From the NCBI GenBank assembly GCA_026991065.1, contig JALXCG010000810.1, forward strand, positions 1 to 10,734: DNA of 10,734 nt, in the 5' to 3' direction. This stretch comes from JALXCG01 sp026991065 [NCBI: Gemmatimonadota bacterium] (GTDB lineage Bacteria; GCA-2686955). The notes below the pieces were generated by a model. That model was given only the letters and a program-made list of their open reading frames with translations. It made no database searches and was not told where the DNA came from. The translations under genes were made by a program, and so were the position numbers. Of the stretch, positions 5,513 to 10,734 are shown piece by piece. Each line of letters opens with the position of its first letter. Positions within the stretch are counted from its first letter, which is position 1.

Positions 5513-8500
5513 ATGGCCAAGGGTGACGACCGCGATGTGGTGGCCGCCGCGCGTTCGACTCTGCGGGAGAACCCGCGCGCTGCGGAGGTAGCGACTGAGG
5601 CGGTCATGGCTCTGCTCGCGCGTGGCGAACCGGACGGAGTGCGGGAGATCTTCGCCCTGGTGGATCCCGCGGTTCTCGCCAGCGATTCCGGTCTGCTCGA
5701 TCTGCAGGCGTCGCTGGCCCTGATCGAAGAGCGCCACGAGGATGCTCTTGAATTCCTCCAGCGACTGGCGGAGGTCACCGACTCCGGAGCGCGCCCGGCA
5801 CTGCGTTTGGCGAAGATCCTGGTACATCTGGAGCGGCCGGAAGCGGCGATTGAGTGGGCGCGCAAAGCGCGCGACCGCGATCCCGGTGACGTGACGGTGA
5901 GCCTGGAAGCGATCACCATCTTCTCTCGCGCCGGAGCTGTGGCCGACGCCCATGCCGAGGCTGCGCGTGTGCTGAGTGCGCACAAGGGTGATCCGCGCTT
6001 GCAGTTGCGCCTGGGGTTGCTGGCCCGGCGTGTCGGCGACCTTGATCTGGCGGTTGACGCACTGGCCGCCGCGACCCTGAGTGATGCCCCCTCCGCCGAG
6101 GCTTTTCTCCACCTGGGGTTGATCTTCTGGGACCACGTCCGCGGTCCGGAGTTCGCGCGCTCTGTGCACCAGATTGCTATCGAGCGATTCGGTGCCGATG
6201 CGGCCAACCTGCGGGAATTGGGCTGGATCGAGATCCTGAACGGCAACCGGCCGGCCGGTACCGCGCTGCTGCTGGCCTCTCTGAGTGCATTCGACAAGGA
6301 GCCGGCGCCCCTGATCCTGGAGCAATGGGCCGGCGAGGCATTGGCCGGCAGCGCGGAGGAGATTGTTGCCCAGTTGGAGCGCCCGCTGCCCGCGGTAATT
6401 CAGCATGGTGTCGGACGCTACTTCGGCAACCGGGGGCGCTTCGACCTGGCGGAGTCCTGGTTTCGCGAAGCCCTTGTGGAGGCACCCGCTGCCGCCGCGA
6501 TTCGCGTCGATCTGGCGCGCATTCTTGCGGAGCAACTGGAGCGCCCCGACGATGCGGTGGCCGAGTTGGAGCAGATCGACCTGGAGAAGGTGGAGGATCC
6601 GCAGACTCGGGCTGAGGTCGCTCATCTGCGAATGATGCTTGGCGATGGCCGGGAGAGCGGCACCGAGCCGGCCATCCCGGAGGAAGCGGGACGCCTCAAC
6701 GGTGGCGGGGTTCTGGCGATGCACGCCCATCCACTCGATGCCGACGCGGCCGAAGGGCGCGCCTGGCGGGGTGAGGATGGGCTGGTTTCACGGGTGATGA
6801 GAATCCTCGCGCGACCCGCGCTGCGTTCGGTGCTTCTGGTTGGCGAGACGGGAGTTGGCAAATCTTCTCTGGTTGCCGAGGTGGCCCGCCGCATCGCTTC
6901 CGGGCAGTGCCCCGAGAGGTTGCACAAACATCGGATCCTGGAACTCTCTCCGACCGCACTGCAGACCGACATCAAGTACCTGGGTGAGTGGCAGACCAAG
7001 ATCACTCGCCTGGTGCGCGAGATTCGCGAGGCGCCCGGGACCATCCTGTATATTCCGCGTTTTCATCACCTTCTCGGTGCCGGAGCTACTTTGGCCCACG
7101 AGGAGGATATGATCGGCGCTTTGGCTCCGCTGCTTGCGGCGGATCAGTTGGTAGTGGTTGCCGACGGCAATCCGGAGCCGTTGCGCCGCATGATGCGCAC
7201 CCGGCCGGAGTTGGACCGGGCATTGACGCAGGTTGAGTTGCCGGAGCCGGATCGTGCCCAGACGCGGAAGATTCTGCTCGCCGCCCGCTCCTGGATTCGC
7301 GGCAACGACGGCCCTCGAATTGAAGCCTCCGCGGTGGATCGAGCGATCGATCTTTGCAGCCGCTTTCTGCGTCGCGAGCATTTTCCCGCCAAGGGGATCG
7401 ATCTGTTGCGGGCTGCCCATGAGCGGGTTCGGGAGAGCGGTCGCAATCTGGTTACGCCGGAGGATGTTGCCTATGAACTCTCCGCCAAGACCGGGCTGCC
7501 ACGCTTCCTGGTGCTGGATTCCGAGATGCTCAATCTGGACCAGACCCTGGCGTTCTTTCGCGAGCGCATTCTGGGCCAGGAGGAGGCCTTGACCGCGCTG
7601 CAAGACACGGTGGCACGGATCAAGACCGGTTTGCAGGATCCGGAGCGACCACTCGCAACCTATCTGTTTACCGGGCCCACCGGCGTGGGCAAGACCGAAA
7701 CCGCGAAAGTTCTGGCCGCCTATCTCTTCGGTGACGAGAAGCGGATGATTCGCTTCGACATGAGCGAGTTCGTCGACCATTTGGCGGTGGAGCGGTTGAT
7801 TGAAGCCCGGGACCAGCAGATCGGCTCTCGCGGGCATCTGACCGGTGCGGTCCGTGAGCACCCACTCTCCGTGATTCTTTTCGACGAGATCGAGAAGGCG
7901 CACCCGCGGGTCTTCGATCTTCTGCTGCAGGTACTCGGCGAGGGGCGCTTGACCGACGCCCGCGGTGAGACGGTGGATTTCCACGAGAGTGTGATCATCA
8001 TGACCTCCAATCTGGGCTCGGAGCGCGGCGCGGATGGAGGGTTGGGCTTTACCCGTGATCGGGCGGCCGCGGAAGCATCGGCGATTCGGGAGGAGGTGCA
8101 GCATTTCTTTCGTCCCGAATTCATCAATCGGATCGATCGTGTGGTGGCGTTCCGGCGCCTCTCGCGCGCCACTTTGCGAACCGTGGCACAGCGTGAAATC
8201 GGCCGCTGCATCGCCCGCGAAGGGGTGGTCCGCCGGGGGATTGTGGTGGAGATCGACCCCAGTGTGGCCGACCGCGTTCTGGAAGAGGGGCAGAGCGTTC
8301 GGTACGGTGCGCGGCAACTGAAGCGCGCTGTGGAGGAACTGGTGGCGGTGCCGCTCGCGCGCCTGATCGCATCGCGCCAGATCATGAGTGACGAGACGGT
8401 CCGCCTGGTCGCCCGGGAGCGGCGGATTCACGCCGATGTCGTGCGCGAGGCACCGGCCAGTCGGCGCGCGGCGGTGGTGCGCTTCGGCAATCGCGCAGCT

Positions 8501-9544
8501 CGTACCGTAGAAGAGGTCCGCGCCGGGATCGGCAGCGCGGGAGAGCGTGTGGAGCATCTGGCGCAAGCGTTTGATCTGCCCGGAGCGCGGCTGCGGGCGG
8601 ATGAACTGCGCCGCGAGATGGCACGTCCCGGTTTTTGGGACCATGCGGCGGCATCGGCGCGGACCCTGCGGGCTTTGGCGGAGGCCAATCGCCTGCTGGA
8701 GCGGGACAAATCGGCGCGCGTGGCACTGGAGGAGGTGGGATTGCTGGTCGACCTGATCGCGGAGGGGCACCGGGAGGTTCTGGAGGAAGCTGACCAGAAG
8801 TTGCGTGAGGTTGAAGTGGAGATCGAGAAGATGGAGCTGGAAACCCTGCTCTCCGCGCCGCGCGATCGCTGCTCCGCTTTTCTGGTGATCTCCGCCGGCG
8901 GCCAAAGCAAGGAAGACGAGATCTGGTTGCGGGAGCTGATACAGCTCTATGTCAAGTGGGGCGAGGGGCGCGGGATGGAGGTCGCGGTGGTCGCCGAGCG
9001 CGGTTTCCGTGGCGCGGTGCGCGGTGGGGCGGTTCTCCATGTGAACGGTCCCTTCGCTTACGGCCTTCTGCGATCGGAGACTGGGACCCACCGCAAGGTA
9101 TTCCAGTCGAAAGACAACGGTCGCTCAGCAGTGGTCGCGCGCTTGCGCGTGGTGGCGGAGCCGGCCGAAGCGGTGGCCCCGCCCGAGGACCTGCGTTATC
9201 GCGCCACCCGGGCCTCAAGCCCCCGTTACATCAGCAACGGTCGCGGCATTGTGTCGTTTCGGGCCGGCGGCGAGCGTTGGTCGCTGCGGACTCCGCATGA
9301 GGCGGCGGCCGCCGCGGAGTTCGCCGCCCTTTTCGCGACCGCTCTCGAACACTCTTCGATCTCGGTCGATCGTTTGGCGACGATCGCCCGCAATGTCGTG
9401 TTTTCGCCCCGGCAGATCGTGGAGGATCCTCGCAGTGGACAGGAGAGCACTGCGTTGCGGGCCTATCTTGACGGCGAGATCGACGAATTTATTCTTGCCT
9501 GCCTGGCGCTCGAGCCCAGCCGGGAACCGCAGCCGATCGCGTGA
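5513..9544 (+). CDS. TPR - double AAA+ (ClpA/ClpB-type) - degenerate release factor 2 fusion protein
   Basis: The product is 1343 residues, cytoplasmic, with no signal peptide. Residues 1-380 are helical TPR-like repeats in place of the Clp N-domain. AAA module 1 (about 415-645) has Walker A GETGVGKS (444-451) and pore-loop KYLGEW (488-493). Its Walker B acids are replaced by P515-R516, and one of two paired arginine-finger residues is A570, so hydrolysis there is unlikely. No ClpB coiled-coil M-domain follows. AAA module 2 (about 680-960) has Walker A GPTGVGKT (721-728), Walker B ILFDE (788-792), sensor-1 N833, arginine finger R873 and sensor-2 R934. The GYVG pore loop reads QQIG (768-771). 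Residues about 1010-1343 follow release factor 2: PGFWD (1039), a coiled coil, a domain-2 strand/helix (1126-1157), AYGLLRSETGTHR (1182-1194) and tail DPRSGQE...LDGEIDEFI (1305-1327). The SPF codon-reading motif and GGQ are missing. I infer an ATP-driven remodeller that docks on ribosomes without terminating translation. It is followed 43 bases on by a DUF2058-like gene. Confidence 0.88.
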   Translation: MAKGDDRDVVAAARSTLRENPRAAEVATEAVMALLARGEPDGVREIFALVDPAVLASDSGLLDLQASLALIEERHEDALEFLQRLAEVTDSGARPALRLAKILVHLERPEAAIEWARKARDRDPGDVTVSLEAITIFSRAGAVADAHAEAARVLSAHKGDPRLQLRLGLLARRVGDLDLAVDALAAATLSDAPSAEAFLHLGLIFWDHVRGPEFARSVHQIAIERFGADAANLRELGWIEILNGNRPAGTALLLASLSAFDKEPAPLILEQWAGEALAGSAEEIVAQLERPLPAVIQHGVGRYFGNRGRFDLAESWFREALVEAPAAAAIRVDLARILAEQLERPDDAVAELEQIDLEKVEDPQTRAEVAHLRMMLGDGRESGTEPAIPEEAGRLNGGGVLAMHAHPLDADAAEGRAWRGEDGLVSRVMRILARPALRSVLLVGETGVGKSSLVAEVARRIASGQCPERLHKHRILELSPTALQTDIKYLGEWQTKITRLVREIREAPGTILYIPRFHHLLGAGATLAHEEDMIGALAPLLAADQLVVVADGNPEPLRRMMRTRPELDRALTQVELPEPDRAQTRKILLAARSWIRGNDGPRIEASAVDRAIDLCSRFLRREHFPAKGIDLLRAAHERVRESGRNLVTPEDVAYELSAKTGLPRFLVLDSEMLNLDQTLAFFRERILGQEEALTALQDTVARIKTGLQDPERPLATYLFTGPTGVGKTETAKVLAAYLFGDEKRMIRFDMSEFVDHLAVERLIEARDQQIGSRGHLTGAVREHPLSVILFDEIEKAHPRVFDLLLQVLGEGRLTDARGETVDFHESVIIMTSNLGSERGADGGLGFTRDRAAAEASAIREEVQHFFRPEFINRIDRVVAFRRLSRATLRTVAQREIGRCIAREGVVRRGIVVEIDPSVADRVLEEGQSVRYGARQLKRAVEELVAVPLARLIASRQIMSDETVRLVARERRIHADVVREAPASRRAAVVRFGNRAARTVEEVRAGIGSAGERVEHLAQAFDLPGARLRADELRREMARPGFWDHAAASARTLRALAEANRLLERDKSARVALEEVGLLVDLIAEGHREVLEEADQKLREVEVEIEKMELETLLSAPRDRCSAFLVISAGGQSKEDEIWLRELIQLYVKWGEGRGMEVAVVAERGFRGAVRGGAVLHVNGPFAYGLLRSETGTHRKVFQSKDNGRSAVVARLRVVAEPAEAVAPPEDLRYRATRASSPRYISNGRGIVSFRAGGERWSLRTPHEAAAAAEFAALFATALEHSSISVDRLATIARNVVFSPRQIVEDPRSGQESTALRAYLDGEIDEFILACLALEPSREPQPIA

Positions 9545-9587
9545 TCGGGATTGGCGTTGATAGCACAACTCTGGTAGAAGAAGACTC

Positions 9588-10697
9588 ATGGCACGATCGA
9601 TCAACAATCTGAGAGAACAGCTACTCAAAGCCGGCCTGGTTACGGCCGATGAGATTGCGCGCGTTGAAGAGGAACGCAAGCGGCCGCCCGCGAGTTCAGG
9701 CAAACGCCGCGGTGACAAGGCCGGCGGTGCATCTCGCAGGGAGGGCCAGGCGCCGCGCGGGCGGCGCAAAGGCGGAGGTGGGCGGAAGCCGGCCAGAGGA
9801 GAATCCGCGGAGCATCGCCCCGGTTCGACGCAACGTCAGTCCGGCGGTCGCCCGGCACCGGTGCGCGGTCGCGATGAGCAGGCTGTTTCTGCACGCAATG
9901 GCGAGACCGGAGCGAAGCAGCAGCAGGCTGCTCCCGCCCGCCGGCGGAAGCGCTCGCGGGGGCGCAAGCGGGCCGTTGTGGCGGAGAATGTGCGGGCGAA
10001 GATTGTTCGCCACTGTCAGGCGGAGCTGATTCGGCTGCAGCCGGGAAGCGCGGTTTTCAACTATGTGCTGCCCAACTCGCCGCGGGTCCGGCGGGTGGAG
10101 ATGGCGGAGGCGCAGCAGCAAGCGCTGGTTTCCGGGGAGTGCGCGCTGGTGGCGATCAACTCGGATGTGCGCTTTGCGCTGCGTAGCAAGGAAGCGCCCA
10201 AAACCTTCGGTCGCCGGGCAAAGCGCTACTACACTGGCGGCCCGGCTACTTCGACCAAGGCCCCCGATGACGGGGATCTGGGGTTGATGAAGGCGGCCGC
10301 GGCTCGAGAGCTGCGAAGCATGGATCCGCGTTTGGTACTTTACCTGCGGGAAGAGAGCGGGAAGGGCCAGCCGGAGGCAGACGCGCCCGCCGCGGAACCT
10401 GCCGCCGAGCGCTCTGTGCCGGAAGCGGAGGTCACTGCGTCGGCCACCGTCGCCGCGCCGGCTGTTTCGGCCTCTGAATCCGATGTTGAGACGGCCGAGG
10501 AGAATCCGGCCGTGGAACAGAAGCCGGCTTCCTCGACGACCGAGGGGGTGCCGGCCGGGGTGCCAGAACTCGCTGCGGCCGCCGTGCAGGATGCGCCGGA
10601 GCCCGTTGCCGCCGAAGCTGTGGCGGAGCCCGCTGCCGCCGTTCCGGTTGAGCCCGCCACGGCCGAATCCGACCCCGGTCCGGGGAACACTTTTTAG
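9588..10697 (+). CDS. DUF2058 (YaiL)-like protein with charged disordered insertions
   Basis: The product is 369 residues, about twice the length of E. coli YaiL. The N-terminus LREQLLKAGLVT (8-19) closely matches the DUF2058 opening helix. The second conserved block (about 134-202: FNYVL, V-R-R-V-E, then ALVSGECALVAI) corresponds to the family's FNF...I-F-V...L-I-NG...L-A-I core. Between them, residues 31-133 are Arg/Lys/Gly-rich and probably disordered, suggestive of RNA binding. Residues 203-258 are less distinctive, with RYY and a short helix. Residues 262-365 are an Ala/Pro/Glu-rich acidic tail of imperfect short repeats. DUF2058 proteins are commonly labelled nucleoprotein or polynucleotide-associated, with no established activity. 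The gene begins 43 bases after the Clp/RF2 fusion gene behind a weak AGAAGA site, so co-transcription is likely and a joint role around RNA or ribosomes is plausible. Domain assignment is good; function is not known. Confidence 0.8.
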   Translation: MARSINNLREQLLKAGLVTADEIARVEEERKRPPASSGKRRGDKAGGASRREGQAPRGRRKGGGGRKPARGESAEHRPGSTQRQSGGRPAPVRGRDEQAVSARNGETGAKQQQAAPARRRKRSRGRKRAVVAENVRAKIVRHCQAELIRLQPGSAVFNYVLPNSPRVRRVEMAEAQQQALVSGECALVAINSDVRFALRSKEAPKTFGRRAKRYYTGGPATSTKAPDDGDLGLMKAAAARELRSMDPRLVLYLREESGKGQPEADAPAAEPAAERSVPEAEVTASATVAAPAVSASESDVETAEENPAVEQKPASSTTEGVPAGVPELAAAAVQDAPEPVAAEAVAEPAAAVPVEPATAESDPGPGNTF

Positions 10698-10734
10698 GAG
10701 CCTGTCGCGCATTGTCCTAACGGCGGTTTTGCCG
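10694..10734. repeat. Small inverted repeats at the right edge
   Basis: Just after the last gene, TTAGGA (10694-10699) and TCCTAA (10715-10720) form 6-base inverted arms 15 bases apart. CGGC (10721-10724) and GCCG (10731-10734) form a short hairpin around GGTTTT that runs into the window end. This could be the start of a terminator or of a short intergenic repeat or element end; too little is visible to decide. Confidence 0.3.

Noticed and set aside
8894-8905. An AGGQ tetrapeptide (residues 1128-1131) in the release-factor part looks like the catalytic GGQ.
   Set aside because: It lies about 105 residues too early, at the domain-2 strand where RF2 has AGSGGTEAQDW. The true GGQ site lies between RAS (1233-1235) and N1242 and lacks the motif.
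6788-9091. A long open frame on the minus strand inside the Clp/RF2 gene (767 codons).
   Set aside because: It is an antisense shadow typical of GC-rich codon use. The translation shows no recognisable domain and the plus-strand protein is strongly supported.
195-10705. The 11-base word TAGGAGCCTGT occurs at 195-205 and 10695-10705, almost bracketing the window like element ends.
   Set aside because: About a dozen shared 11-base pairs are expected by chance in a window of this size, the sequences beyond the word differ, and no transposase or target duplication is seen.

Overview
The window is GC-rich, densely coded and entirely plus-strand. It reads as part of a chromosome from a Gram-negative-type bacterium. 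Several products carry Sec-type signal peptides, one looks like an outer-membrane beta-barrel, and the first ends in a FlgD-like/'PNPFNP' beta-sandwich domain. That tail is typical of the FCB superphylum and of candidate phyla around it (Eisenbacteria, Krumholzibacteriota, Latescibacterota and similar). This placement is inference from protein style; no marker gene is present.

Region 1 (1-5485) is an exported-protein cassette. After an AT-rich leader with a possible promoter come four genes with gaps of 46-71 bases: a large Omp28-like thioredoxin-fold protein with a C-terminal FlgD-like domain (322-2052), a TlpA-like periplasmic thiol-disulfide protein (2100-2618), a DUF6029-like outer-membrane barrel (2690-4336), and a second, shorter Omp28-like protein (4383-5414). 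A textbook intrinsic terminator at about 5446-5485 closes the unit. Three of the four proteins carry a WCxxC active site followed by a cis-proline motif, and the barrel has a CX4C pair near its C-terminus. The genes plausibly form one envelope thiol-disulfide/surface module.

Region 2 (5500-10697) holds two genes 43 bases apart, probably co-transcribed. The first (5513-9544, 1343 residues) is the most unusual item in the window. An N-terminal TPR-like helical repeat replaces the usual Clp N-domain. It is followed by two tandem ClpA/ClpB-type AAA+ modules and then by a segment that aligns, landmark by landmark, with essentially the whole of peptide chain release factor 2. The release-factor part has lost both the SPF codon-reading motif and the GGQ catalytic motif, though flanking residues and the C-terminal tail are kept. 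AAA module 1 has lost its Walker B acids but keeps the pore-loop tyrosine. Module 2 has all ATPase motifs but has lost the aromatic pore residue. I infer a ribosome-docking AAA+ remodeller; I know of no described system of this kind, but cannot search. The second gene (9588-10697) is a DUF2058/YaiL-like protein with long charged disordered insertions, which fits an RNA or ribosome connection.

No tRNA, rRNA, CRISPR array, phage gene or complete mobile element is visible. The last 40 bases contain small inverted repeats cut by the window edge.
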